The notes beneath the pieces are model-generated. The model ran no database searches. It worked only from the letters and a program-made list of their open reading frames with translations, and was not told the origin of the DNA. The position numbers and the translations under genes are program-made. This document shows positions 28,084-37,059 of a stretch of DNA of 64,000 bases, one piece after another; position 1 is the first letter of the stretch; every line of letters begins with the position of its first letter. This DNA comes from Terriglobia bacterium (lineage in GTDB: Bacteria > Acidobacteriota > Terriglobia > UBA7540): positions 1 through 64,000 of the forward strand of contig JAIQEZ010000006.1 in the NCBI GenBank assembly GCA_020073545.1, in the 5' to 3' direction.

Positions 28084-28608
28084 ATGCGACAAGTTACGCT
28101 TGTGCTATTGAGTGTGACGATGGTGATCGCCCTTGCTGCCTCGGCTCTCGCGCAGCGCAACCCGCGCGGTACAGCGAACCTTACGCTCAAGGGGAAAGCC
28201 GTTTCGGTCGAGTACGGGCGGCCCTCGCTGAAAGGGCGCACCGTGGACCAAATGCTCAGCCAGTTGAAGGTGGGAGACGTCTGGCGGCTGGGCGCGGACA
28301 AGTCCACGACCTTTACCACCGGCCTTGATCTTGCCTTCGGCGACGTCACGGTGCCCGCCGGGGAATATAGCCTGTGGATGCAGAAGCAAGCGGATAATTC
28401 CTGGAAGCTGGTCTTCAACAAACAGCACGGCCAGTGGGGCACGCAGCATGATGCGGCGCAGGACCTGGTGTCGGCGCCGTTGAAGCAATCGCAGCCTGCC
28501 GAGCCCGTAGAGATGGTAACCATCACGCTCGCCGAAGCCGGCGAGGTCGGCGTCATCAGTATCGAGTGGGGCACGCTGAAGGTCACCGCCAGCTTTACGG
28601 TGAAATAG
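28084..28608 (+). CDS. DUF2911 family exported protein
   Basis: A 174-residue protein with a clear signal peptide (LVLLSVTMVIALAASALA-Q) and AGGAGG upstream at 28073. The body matches the DUF2911 pattern, with SVEYGRPSLKGRTVDQML, DVWRLGADKSTTFTT, VPAGEYSLWMQ and a terminal ISIEWGTLKVTASFTV. The family is frequent in Bacteroidetes and Acidobacteriota and has no established function. It follows the GATase-like gene by 45 bases and may be co-transcribed. Confidence 0.9.
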   Translation: MRQVTLVLLSVTMVIALAASALAQRNPRGTANLTLKGKAVSVEYGRPSLKGRTVDQMLSQLKVGDVWRLGADKSTTFTTGLDLAFGDVTVPAGEYSLWMQKQADNSWKLVFNKQHGQWGTQHDAAQDLVSAPLKQSQPAEPVEMVTITLAEAGEVGVISIEWGTLKVTASFTVK

Positions 28609-28995
28609 CCAGCCGGCGATTACCGGCCAGTGCGCAAATCGTGGGTTCGGCCCGCCGTCGAGGCTTGCCGGCGGGTCATCACTGGGGTTTTCGGGTGAGT
28701 CAGCCACCAGTTTGGCCCCTCATCTGAGACGGAGGTCGAACCTGCGATTTGCGCGGGCGAGGCGGCCAACGCGTTGCCGGCCGAATATGCTCCGGATTTT
28801 CAGTTTTGGGTTGAACCGCTCATCCACGCAGACGTGGACGCACAATCGCGCGAAGTGGACAAACCCGCGCACGCATTGTCTTGTCACCCGCCTTTGCCTT
28901 CCCGTACTTAACGGCCAGTTAGATTTTGGAACTTTTTTCTTGCCCGGGGTGCCTGTGTCAGTGGAAGATACTTTTCGGAGGGATGAGTCGAACCC
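28609..28995 (+). other. Intergenic region with small hairpins
   Basis: No gene is recognised. A 7-base-pair hairpin (CCCGCCG at 28651 with CGGCGGG at 28669) lies just after the DUF2911 gene but lacks a T-run, so a terminator is uncertain. The rest looks unstructured. Confidence 0.35.
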
Positions 28996-29112
28996 ATGGT
29001 TATCATTGCAGTATTCGGTGGTCTAGTCATCTGTGGAGCGATCTTTGCAGTTCTTAAGAACAGCGGAGGCAGTGCGACCAACAGCAAGTACACGAAGTTG
29101 GACATTGGGTAA
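28996..29112 (+). CDS. Possible small single-pass membrane protein
   Basis: A 38-codon frame starting ATG 28996. It reads as one hydrophobic helix (MVIIAVFGGLVICGAIFAVL) followed by a short polar tail (KNSGGSATNSKYTKLDIG). A GGAGGG lies about 13 bases upstream, longer than ideal. Nothing else in this 700-base gap looks coding. It could be a genuine small membrane protein or a chance frame, and I do not know a family. Confidence 0.35.
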   Translation: MVIIAVFGGLVICGAIFAVLKNSGGSATNSKYTKLDIG

Positions 29113-29314
29113 CGCCGGGATCCCACCAAAACGGTCCTGTCCCGAGTAGGCGAAACTTTTCCCAAGACCTCGCAAGGTAAGACGTCGTGGAGTCGGCGGC
29201 GGAGTGTCTTTGGTGCCCAGTCCCCGGCCAGCGGCAGTCTCCACAGCTCCAGACGCCTACCCGGATCCCAGCTTGGTTGCCAAGCCGCGTCCGATGACAT
29301 AACATGGAGCTGGG

Positions 29315-30139
29315 ATGTTTCGAAGGGCGGCAGGGGAAGGGAAACTCATTTTACTAGCAGTATGTTTGCTCGCGGGCGCGCCGGCGTTCGCCGCCGCACC
29401 TGAGGACCCACAAGGCGAGTCCACCTCGAAATCCCCCCAACAGCGCGTCTCCCTCGACACCGGAAGGCCCACCACCTGGAAATCTCTTGCACCCAACCTT
29501 CTTCATGACCAGAAAAGCATCTGGACATTTCCCGTCAAGTTAGCTCACGGCGAACATTGGAAGCCCGCGCTCGCGGTTACGGCTGCCTTAGGAGGCCTGG
29601 TGGCGCTCGACGCACATGACACCCCCTACTTTCGGCGTACCCAGGCCTTCGCGGGGTATAACCGTGGCTTGAGCGGAACTAACACAGCGCTTGTTACCAC
29701 GCTCGTTCCGGTTTCATTCTATGCCTTGGGCTTGGTGCGCAAGGATTCCTACGCGACGAAGACTTCGCTGCTGGCTGGAGAAGCTGCGGCAGATGCCATG
29801 ATCCTCATGTGGGTTCTCAAGAATTCTACTGGCCGCCGCCGCCCAATTGACATCCTGCCGGGAGGGAACTACTCGGACACGTGGTTTGAGTCCTACCAGC
29901 CACCCCTGAACGCAGACGCGAGCTTTCCTTCTGGACACACCATTGCAGCATTTTCGATCGCCACGGTCTTTGCGCTCCGCTATGGGCGCCACCGCTGGGT
30001 GCCCTGGGTCGCTTATGGCACCGCGGGCCTGATCGGCTTCTCACGCGTCACGCTGCAGGCACACTTCCCCTCCGACGTCTTCGCTGGCGCCGCGTTTGGC
30101 TACGCCATCAGCCGGTATGTTGTCCTGCCTGGACGCTAA
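29315..30139 (+). CDS. PAP2-family phosphatase
   Basis: Phosphatidic-acid-phosphatase/haloperoxidase-like enzyme of 274 residues with an N-terminal signal peptide (LILLAVCLLAGAPAFAA). The three active-site motifs are present: KNSTGRRRP, the SFPSGHT loop, and SRVTLQAHFPSDVFAGA. Several hydrophobic helices surround them. Such enzymes dephosphorylate lipid phosphates (PA, PgpB or undecaprenyl-pyrophosphate type) at the membrane or in the periplasm. No neighbouring gene narrows the substrate. Confidence 0.88.
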   Translation: MFRRAAGEGKLILLAVCLLAGAPAFAAAPEDPQGESTSKSPQQRVSLDTGRPTTWKSLAPNLLHDQKSIWTFPVKLAHGEHWKPALAVTAALGGLVALDAHDTPYFRRTQAFAGYNRGLSGTNTALVTTLVPVSFYALGLVRKDSYATKTSLLAGEAAADAMILMWVLKNSTGRRRPIDILPGGNYSDTWFESYQPPLNADASFPSGHTIAAFSIATVFALRYGRHRWVPWVAYGTAGLIGFSRVTLQAHFPSDVFAGAAFGYAISRYVVLPGR

Positions 30140-30261
30140 GCGCGGCCCCAGATTGAAGCGAATGGGTTGATATGCGAAGATGGAGCGTCGCACAGGCAAG
30201 GCCCTCGCATGCGGCCCTGCGCCCTGCAGGTCCCTGTCGGTTTCCGCCGGAGGCAGGAGCG

Positions 30262-31122
30262 ATGTTCACTCCGAGACTCGACATAATTCTTTGCCCAACG
30301 GATTTCAGCACGCATTCGGCGGCGGGATTGTCGGTGGCCGGAGGTATCGCGCGCGCCTTTGGGGGACGCGTGGTGGTGCTGCACGCGCAGCGGTTGGAAG
30401 CGCCCGTGTACTTCACCAAAGCACAAACGCGGGCGCTAAACGCGCAATTGCGGCGCAGCGCGCGGGCGGCGTGGGGATACGTAAACGATTTTGCCACCCA
30501 AAACTTGCCCGAAGACGTCGACCACACGATTTTGTTGCTGGAGGAAGATCCGGTGGCGGCAGTGTTGCGCGTCGTAAAGGAACTCCACGCGGGACTGGTG
30601 GTGATGGGAACGCACGGGAGGACGGGACTGGCGCGCATCCGGCTGGGATCGGTCACGGAGAGCGTCTTGCGGCAGGTGAGCGTGCCGGCGCTGACCGTGG
30701 GGCCGCGCATCAAACCCTCGCCGCGGCTGGCGAGAATCCGGCGTATCCTGTGCCCCGTGAACTACAGCGAGTTGGCGCGCGCGGCGTTTGAGTACGCCGC
30801 GGGACTGGCGGAAAAGCTCGGTGCGCAACTGGTGGCGATGCATGTGCTGGAGCACGCCGGGCATCACGCAGATAGCGACCCGGTGCGGAGACTCTGCGAC
30901 TGGCTGCCGGCGGAGGTGCGCAGCCGCTGCGAGGTGAAAGAGGCAGTCTTGGAGGGTAGAGCGTCAGAGCAAATTGTGAGCGAGGCACGCCGTTCGCGTG
31001 CCGACTTGATTGTGTTGGGAGCGCAGCCGCGCAGCTTTGTGGGCACCGTCCTTTTCGGCTCGACGTCCGAACTGGTGATTCGCAACGCGCTGTGCCCGGT
31101 GGTGTCAGTGATTCGGAAATAG
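30262..31122 (+). CDS. Tandem-domain universal stress protein
   Basis: Two UspA domains in 286 residues. ATG 30262 is chosen for GGAGG 8 bases upstream; the longer frame to 30172 is not family-like. Domain 1 starts IILCPTDFSTHSAAGL and ends with VVMGTHGRTGLARIRLGSVT, the G-2x-G-9x-G ATP-binding signature. Domain 2 starts RILCPVNYSELA and ends LIVLGAQPRSFVGTVLFGST, a weaker match that may not bind ATP. The protein is cytosolic, with a role in stress response by homology. Confidence 0.88.
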   Translation: MFTPRLDIILCPTDFSTHSAAGLSVAGGIARAFGGRVVVLHAQRLEAPVYFTKAQTRALNAQLRRSARAAWGYVNDFATQNLPEDVDHTILLLEEDPVAAVLRVVKELHAGLVVMGTHGRTGLARIRLGSVTESVLRQVSVPALTVGPRIKPSPRLARIRRILCPVNYSELARAAFEYAAGLAEKLGAQLVAMHVLEHAGHHADSDPVRRLCDWLPAEVRSRCEVKEAVLEGRASEQIVSEARRSRADLIVLGAQPRSFVGTVLFGSTSELVIRNALCPVVSVIRK

Positions 31123-31234
31123 AGCGGCACGGTTTGCGACCCCAGCCGTTGGGGCCAATTCCGCCGCGCCCTGGCAAAACCAGCAGTCCCCCTCTGCGGA
31201 ATCGGGAGAGGGCCGCGAGTCGTCATGCTCCCGG

Positions 31235-33430
31235 TCAGCTCCGCGGCATTCCCGCCTTAACCCTCTCGGGTGTCATCGGCAATTGCAGCAGCCTGGCACC
31301 GGTGGCATCAAACACCGCATTCGCGAGGAGTCCGCCCATGCAGATGATGGCTGGTTCTCCGCCGCCTTGCGCGGGGGAGTTTTTCGCGTCGATGATGACA
31401 GTCTCGATTTCGGGCACCCAGGAAAAACGGGGCAACTCATACGAATCAAAGTTGCGGTTACGAATCTCGCCTCCCTGGAATTGAACCTCCTCAGTCAGGG
31501 CATAACCCAGGCCCATAGTGATGCAGCCTTCCATCTGCAGCTTGGCGCCTTCGGGATTGATGCAGAGTCCCATGTCCTGAGCGCAGACCACCCGCTTGAC
31601 CCTGACGTGGCCGGTTTCCTTGTCAACCGTGACTTCGGCGATGTGGGCGACGTAGGTGCCGGCATCGATGCCGCACGCCACACCGTACCCGCGTCCACTC
31701 GGAGCCTTTGCAGGTGTCCAGCCGAACTTGTCGGCGGCGGCCTGCAACACGCGTCGCATGCGCTCATCTTTCAAATTCCGCATCCGGAACTCAACGGGAT
31801 CAACGCCGGCCTTTGCGGCCAAGGCATCTATGTGCGACTCCCGGGCAAACGTGTTCGTGTTGTTGGCGGGAGCGCGCCAGGGTCCCGTGGCAAACGGATG
31901 CGCACCGGGTCCGCCGTCCCAGCCGGAGCTATAGGCAACCGTCCGATGGTGCGGAACGTTGTAGAACTGCTGTGACCCTCTTTCTCCCGCGAAATAGACT
32001 CCATAGTCCCAGAAAGAAATCAATCCGGCGTCCGTAACTCCGGCCTTGATCTTGACGACCGCGGCGGGGCGGAACGTGTCATAGAAGAATTCCTCCGCGC
32101 GAGTCCACATGACCTGGACAGGCTTGCCCACGAGCTTCGCCAGCCTGACAGCCTCCAGGGCCTGTTGATTGTTGCTCTTGCCTCCAAAGCCCCCGCCCAC
32201 GAACGACGGAATCACGTGCACGTTCTGCGCTGGAAGGCCCAGCAACGATGCAGCCGCCTCCTTGAGGGGGAAGGGTGTCTGGGTGGATGCCCAGACGGTC
32301 ACCTTGCTACCCTCGACCTTCGCCAGGGCCGTATGCGTTTCGATGGGTGCGTGAGAGACATAACTGTTGAGGTACGTCTGGTCGACGACCTGCCGTGCGG
32401 CCTTCTCTCCCTCCGCGAGGTTTCCCCCTTCCGCAACGGTCTGGCCTTGCGGCGCCACTTTGAGGAGGTGATCGAAAATGGTCTTGTCATCCACGTTAGA
32501 TTCCGTCCGGTCGTACTGAGCCTTGATGCTCCCCAGGGCCTGTTCCGCCACGTCAGGAACCTCGTAAAGGACGGCAACCAAGTCCCCCTCTTGAATCACC
32601 TGGACGCCTGGGATCTCTCGCGCCGCGGAGACATCGACATGAGTGAGCTTGGCGCCGTGCGCCGGAGGCCTCAGAAGGCGCGCATGGAGCAGGCCCGGCT
32701 CGCGGATGTCACCCGCAAACTTGGCTTTGCCCGTAACCTTTTCAACCGCATCTCTTCTTAAGGTAGGTTTGCCGATAAGGGTGAATTGGCTGGGTTCTTC
32801 CGGATTGGCCCCTTTCACGTGCCGCAGTATCTTCTGCCCCTTGGCGAGCTCGGCGTACGTTACCCGTTTTTCCCCGGCTTCTTCGTAGACAATGCCAGCC
32901 TTGGTCCTCAGCCGGTCCTTTGGCACCTGCAATTTTTCGGCGGCCAGTTCAACTAGCACGGCCTTAGCTTCGGCGGCAGCGGCTCGGAAGGGAGGCCCGA
33001 AAAAGCGCGTGGTCATGGAACCGAAGGTTCCCATGTCCCAGGGGCAGAGGTCCGTGTCGCCCATCACCATGTCCACGGATTCCAGTGGAACGTCCAACTC
33101 ATCGGCCAGCATTTGCGGCAGGGAAGTTATCACTCCCTGGCCCATCTCGATTTTGCCCGTGTAGCCGGTCACCCGCCCGTCTTCGCCGATCCTGAGAAAC
33201 GCGTTGAAATCTTCCGGGAGCGGATGCCTAGGACCGCGCCCGCCTTCGCGTTGCGGAACCGCCTCGAGATACTGGGTGGAGATGGCGACGAGAATCCCGC
33301 CGCCCACCAGTTGCAGGAACTGCCTGCGGTCAAGTGCGAGGCCCGGCAGGGACTCGCCCGGGTCATTCGAGAAGTCCATCGCCAGATATTCTTCATGTGT
33401 GCTTTGCGGTCTGCCGTCGTCGTTTCTCAT
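31235..33430 (-). CDS. Molybdopterin-binding subunit of xanthine dehydrogenase-family oxidoreductase
   Basis: Large catalytic subunit, about 731 residues from ATG 33430, which overlaps the small-subunit stop by 4 bases; the longer frame to 33610 lies inside that neighbour. A twin-arginine-like signal (DRRQFLQLVGGGILVA) suggests export of the assembled enzyme. Family features include TGKIEMGQGVITSLPQ, FVGGGFGGKSNN and a terminal GGGEPAIICMGG with the likely catalytic Glu. This resembles isoquinoline 1-oxidoreductase or aldehyde oxidoreductase beta subunits. No FAD or cytochrome c subunit is adjacent. The electron acceptor and substrate are unknown. Confidence 0.9.
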   Translation of the reverse strand: MRNDDGRPQSTHEEYLAMDFSNDPGESLPGLALDRRQFLQLVGGGILVAISTQYLEAVPQREGGRGPRHPLPEDFNAFLRIGEDGRVTGYTGKIEMGQGVITSLPQMLADELDVPLESVDMVMGDTDLCPWDMGTFGSMTTRFFGPPFRAAAAEAKAVLVELAAEKLQVPKDRLRTKAGIVYEEAGEKRVTYAELAKGQKILRHVKGANPEEPSQFTLIGKPTLRRDAVEKVTGKAKFAGDIREPGLLHARLLRPPAHGAKLTHVDVSAAREIPGVQVIQEGDLVAVLYEVPDVAEQALGSIKAQYDRTESNVDDKTIFDHLLKVAPQGQTVAEGGNLAEGEKAARQVVDQTYLNSYVSHAPIETHTALAKVEGSKVTVWASTQTPFPLKEAAASLLGLPAQNVHVIPSFVGGGFGGKSNNQQALEAVRLAKLVGKPVQVMWTRAEEFFYDTFRPAAVVKIKAGVTDAGLISFWDYGVYFAGERGSQQFYNVPHHRTVAYSSGWDGGPGAHPFATGPWRAPANNTNTFARESHIDALAAKAGVDPVEFRMRNLKDERMRRVLQAAADKFGWTPAKAPSGRGYGVACGIDAGTYVAHIAEVTVDKETGHVRVKRVVCAQDMGLCINPEGAKLQMEGCITMGLGYALTEEVQFQGGEIRNRNFDSYELPRFSWVPEIETVIIDAKNSPAQGGGEPAIICMGGLLANAVFDATGARLLQLPMTPERVKAGMPRS

Positions 33431-33906
33431 CGTGGCGCTCCTCCCATCTGTTTCGCGGCGGTCTCGATGGCCGCGATGATTCTCCGGTGGGCTCCACAGC
33501 GGCAGAGGTTGCCGTCCATGGAGTCGATAATCTGGCTCCGGGAAGGTTGTGGGGTGGTCAGCAGCAGGCTGTAAGCGTTCATGATCATCCCGGGAGTGCA
33601 ATACCCGCACTGCAAGGCGTCATGCTCCACAAAGGCTTTTTGGATCGCGTGCAGTTCTCCATTCTTGGCCAGACCTTCGATGGTCGTGACTCCCTTGCCG
33701 GCTACTTCCTTGACCTGGAGCGTGCACGCGCGCACGGCTTTGCGATCGATAATCACAGTGCAGGCTCCACAGAGGCCCTCTCCACAACCATACTTCGTGC
33801 CGGTCAGTCCCAGGTCATTGCGCAAGACCCAGAGGAGCGTGCGGCTGGGATCGACATCGAGATTCATACGCTGACCGTTGAGATTGAACGAAATGGTTTT
33901 TTTCAT
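33427..33906 (-). CDS. [2Fe-2S] subunit of xanthine dehydrogenase-family oxidoreductase
   Basis: Small iron-sulfur subunit of 159 residues, from ATG 33906 with AGGAAGG just upstream. The plant-type [2Fe-2S] motif is YGCGEGLCGACTVIIDRKAV with a distal Cys in ACTLQVKEV. The second cluster lies in CGYCTPGMIMNAY and DGNLCRCGAHRRI. It passes electrons from the molybdenum centre of the downstream subunit. Having no Tat signal of its own, it would be exported together with the large subunit. Confidence 0.93.
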   Translation of the reverse strand: MKKTISFNLNGQRMNLDVDPSRTLLWVLRNDLGLTGTKYGCGEGLCGACTVIIDRKAVRACTLQVKEVAGKGVTTIEGLAKNGELHAIQKAFVEHDALQCGYCTPGMIMNAYSLLLTTPQPSRSQIIDSMDGNLCRCGAHRRIIAAIETAAKQMGGAPR

Positions 33907-34287
33907 GTGCACACCTTCCTGATCGTACATCCGGCGGACGGCGAGGGATCCTGCGGGGATGACAAACTCGATAAAAGCGTGTTGTCGCGGGCTATTATAG
34001 TCCTCCGCGCAGGAATGGCAAGCAAACTTCCTGCAGCGGGTCGCCTCATGGCCCGACCAGGGGGAGATTTGCGCCGGGTTCAGCGAGGGGAATTTGAAGC
34101 GGCCGGGGGGGCCGCCACGGCCCGTAGGTTTCGAACTGCGGGATTTCACTCAAAATGAAGGTCATCTAGACACCCTGTTCAGCGGGCGCCCGTCATAACT
34201 GACGAGTTGTCGGCGCCTTTTGCTTGCACATCCAACAAATTCTTCAGCGGCTTGGCAGCATTCGTGCCGAAGGTCGTTCGGCTATCT

Positions 34288-34821
34288 ATGACGCTCCCCT
34301 CGGATGCGACCTTTGCGCCCGTCGAGATTCAGACCCGCACCGGGAGAACTTTGCAGGTCCGGGAATACACGCTGGACGACTTCCGCCCGCTGGTCGAGAT
34401 GTACAAGGGCTTTGAGCCCAAGCGCACCGCGCAGGGGCTTCCGCCGCCGGATGTGCCGCGCATCGCGCAGTGGCTGGACCGGCTGCAGCAGAAATCGCGC
34501 GCCCTGCTCGCCTGGGATGGCCCGCGCGTGGTCGCGCATGCCCTTCTTTGCCCGATCTCCGAAGCGGCAGTAGAGTTCACCATTTTCGTTCATCAGGACT
34601 ACCGTTGCGTGGGGTTGGGAACGGCGCTGACCCGGCTGGCGGTGGCATTTGCCGATCGCTGTGGCTTTGCTGAGGTGTTTCTGACCACCGAGCTCTCGAA
34701 TCTGGCCGCTCTGCGAGTGTACCGTCACGTGGGCTTTCAGGTGACGAGCAGCTTCGGCGACGAGTGTGAAATGAAACTGGTGATTGCGGGGAGCTCGTCC
34801 CCACAGGCTCGCGCTGCCTGA
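34288..34821 (+). CDS. GNAT-family N-acetyltransferase
   Basis: About 177 residues from ATG 34288. The acetyl-CoA-binding motif A is visible as VHQDYRCVGLGTALTRLAVA, followed by the C-terminal ALRVYRHVGFQ block typical of the fold. No signal peptide. The earlier part of the open frame from 34207 looks non-family. The acceptor substrate cannot be inferred from its neighbours. Confidence 0.85.
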   Translation: MTLPSDATFAPVEIQTRTGRTLQVREYTLDDFRPLVEMYKGFEPKRTAQGLPPPDVPRIAQWLDRLQQKSRALLAWDGPRVVAHALLCPISEAAVEFTIFVHQDYRCVGLGTALTRLAVAFADRCGFAEVFLTTELSNLAALRVYRHVGFQVTSSFGDECEMKLVIAGSSSPQARAA

Positions 34822-35025
34822 GCCTTTCTACCGCCAAGTTGCCTCTCGCCCTTCATCCAAATTTAACCTCGCTTCACGGTGATGCACTTGACACAGCTTC
34901 GTTCCCTCTCGTAGCATGACGGACTGGGCCACGTCTGATTCCACGGTCGATAAGCCCATGAATCCTGTGAGCGGCAGGTCGCGTGTTCCGGGAGTTCACG
35001 TGAGGGATTCCAGCAGTGAGGTGAG

Positions 35026-35454
35026 ATGGTGAGAATCACGATGCGCTTCAAAGAGGATGCAGCGGTGTTAAGTTTGAGTGGGAAATTCCTGGCCGGCAGT
35101 GACGGTCCCTATCTCCGGCAAAAGGTGAAGGACCTGATGGACGCCGGAACCAAGAAGGTGGTCCTGGATTTCGCCGACGTGCCTTACATCGACTCGACGG
35201 GTCTGGGATTTTTGGCCGGTGCCCGGGTCACGGCGGTGAACGCCGGCGCCCGAATCGTTCTGGCCAATCCGAATCGCCACGTGCGCAAGATTCTGGACGA
35301 CGTAAAGCTGACGCAGTTCTTCACGATCGCCCCGAGTGAAGCCGCTGCGATGACCCTGCTGAATCAACCTGCCCCCGCCCTGGAAGGGGCTCCTGAGCTT
35401 CCCAAGGGAGAATCGAAAGGGAAGCGGCGTACCGGCGCGGCGCCGGAAGCTTGA
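35026..35454 (+). CDS. STAS-domain anti-sigma-factor antagonist
   Basis: A 142-residue protein with a single STAS domain (about residues 1-110). It carries the conserved phospho-acceptor region PYIDSTGLGFLAGARVTAV and a beta strand ARIVLANPNRHVRKIL, followed by a basic Pro-rich tail (PKGESKGKRRTG). Such proteins act by partner switching with a serine kinase or anti-sigma factor. No partner kinase or sigma factor is adjacent, so its pathway is unknown. Confidence 0.88.
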   Translation: MVRITMRFKEDAAVLSLSGKFLAGSDGPYLRQKVKDLMDAGTKKVVLDFADVPYIDSTGLGFLAGARVTAVNAGARIVLANPNRHVRKILDDVKLTQFFTIAPSEAAAMTLLNQPAPALEGAPELPKGESKGKRRTGAAPEA

Positions 35455-35515
35455 AGGGAGCGTTTTCCGGAAACTGACCTGCCTGCAACATTGGAGATTC
35501 CTCAGACGCCTCGTG

Positions 35516-35706
35516 GGGACATTTGTCTGTGCAAGTGCGACTTCATAGCGGCGAACCCCAGGCGACGTTGGTGCGTAACCTGCACATTCTGCGCGTCCTA
35601 GCGGCCAAGAGGGCCGTATTGCGAGGAATCGCGCCAGTCGCGACCGTCAGCAGATGGTGTACCTCGATGATAATGTCCCCTTTTGTTTTCGATAGAAATG
35701 TCCCCC
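35516..35706. mobile_element. Insertion-sequence end remnants
   Basis: GGGGACATT at 35516 is matched in inverted orientation by AATGTCCCC near 35669 and again near 35697, and GGGGACATT recurs near 37213. The text CCGTCAGCAGAT occurs near 35645 and 37242. GGGGACA-type ends are typical of some IS21/IS481-like elements. No transposase remains, so this is only a fossil. Confidence 0.4.
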
Positions 35707-35744
35707 TACTGACGCCTGCACAATATGGTGCCACCCATTCTCTG

Positions 35745-35770
35745 TAGGGGCGCATGGCCATGCGCCCCTA
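35745..35770. repeat. 26-bp perfect palindrome (REP-like)
   Basis: Two perfect 13-base arms (TAGGGGCGCATGG and its complement) with no loop. A close relative with CAAGG in place of CATGG and one mismatch occurs inside the protease gene at 52912-52937. I interpret both as members of a dispersed palindromic repeat family. Confidence 0.7.
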
Positions 35771-36386
35771 GGCCTGGGCGGGGAGCGCCGAGAATCCAGC
35801 GGTCGCAAACCGCCGCTACAGCAGCGGTTGTCACTATCGTTTGCAGCACTCAATAATGTGATCTCCGGAAGGACGTCAGATTGGGGCGGATCGAGATGAG
35901 CAGGAGGGAGTTGGCAAGGGTCGAGGTGCTGGCGCGGGTGAGGAGCGCCGGCTGTCATCCTGAGGAGTCCCGCCCTGCGGAGCGACGAAGGATCCCCGTA
36001 TTACGTTTGCCCCAACGGCGCAGATTCCCACTCCCTGGCGATGGTCCAGCGTGAACGGGTATTCCCGCACGACAGCGGCGTAACCAATGCGCCGCTGCCG
36101 GTCAACGATTGCCAGTTTGCCCGTGGATTCGAAAGCGCGAATTGAGGAAGAACCGCCCCAATGCATCGGGGCAGCTTTCAGGTTCAAATCCTCGCGTTCT
36201 CATCCGGCGGGCCAAAGCACAGCATGGAGTAAAGAAGCGAGCGGAGGCAAGCCGCGGAGTGGCGGTCCCGCTCAGGGGGATGGGCCATGGCTTCCCCGCG
36301 GCTGTCGCCCGGGCACGGCCGAAGGTCCGCCGATCTTAATGGCGGACGGGTCAAAGGAGCCCGTGGGCCACAATCTATCGGCCCTC

Positions 36387-36489
36387 GTGCCGTTCCAACT
36401 ATTTCGGACCAACTCCTGCCACCCATCGGGCCGTGACTTGAGGGAGGAGACAAAAACAATCCCAAGACGCCTTAACTTGGAACGGTACT
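36387..36489. mobile_element. MITE-like element C
   Basis: A 103-bp segment with ends GTGCCGTTCCAACT and, inverted, AGTACCGTTCCAAGT. The left end shares GCCGTTCCAACTATTTCG with element A at 7097. The flanks (CTCG and CTGG) are a decayed form of the CTAG target. It has no coding content. Confidence 0.6.
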
Positions 36490-36702
36490 GGCGGGGCTGA
36501 GCGAGCGCCGCAGTAGCGCCAGCGTCCCGCCGGCCAGCCGGCCAGTCCGATTTCAGGACTCCGGTGGAGTCCATCGAACTCCAGAAACCGGAGACGCCAG
36601 CGCTACGATTGCTCAACTCCCCCCTGACCCCCTCCTGAACTGGGACCGGAATGAGCAAGCGCAGGGACGATTTCGGACAATTAGATACCCCTCCTTCACG
36701 AT

Positions 36703-36769
36703 TTTTCCTACCGGTAGGAAAAGTCATATTAACCCCTATTGACAAGCCCCCGGTGCATGGCGCTAGTCT
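36703..36769 (+). promoter_or_regulatory. Palindrome plus promoter-like sequence
   Basis: A perfect 20-base palindrome (arm TTTTCCTACC, 36703-36722) lies 16 bases upstream of a perfect TTGACA (36739-36744). A weak -10 (GCTAGT or TAGTCT, near 36762-36769) follows. This looks like an operator next to a promoter, but the only frame downstream is the relic at 36916. Confidence 0.35.
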
Positions 36770-36915
36770 ACAAGGGTGAGCACTGGGGCCGGACGCGAAA
36801 GACCGCGGACCTACACAACGGGTCGGCGCTGCCCATACTAGATCAGTCGGCAGTAAGCAGTAGGCTGAAGGCTGAACGCTGACTGCTGAACGCGTCTTTG
36901 CTCATGGAGGTTCCC

Positions 36916-37059
36916 ATGTCCCTGGTCAAGAAACCGACGATGACTCTGCGCCAACTGGCCGCTGTTCGGCGGAACGCGCGGCTCACCAATGTGCTGATCA
37001 GGGTCAGAAACGGGGCACTGACCCAAAAAGATGTTAAAAATGCAGGACGATCTGGATGA
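36916..37059 (+). pseudogene. Relic of a short conserved acidobacterial reading frame
   Basis: A 47-codon frame with an excellent GGAGG site 5 bases upstream. It begins MSLVKKPTMTLRQLAAVRRN, a start I recall as common to a family of longer acidobacterial hypothetical proteins. After about 25 residues it loses the expected sequence and soon stops. Near-duplicate text (GATCTGGATGA followed by TTGAAAA) occurs twice just downstream, at about 37049 and 37099, suggesting repeat-driven decay. Confidence 0.4.

Noticed and set aside
36190-36225. A T-arm-like sequence (GGTTCAAATCC) suggesting a tRNA fragment
   Set aside because: The flanking bases do not form a proper T stem, and no acceptor, D or anticodon arms fit at the required distances.
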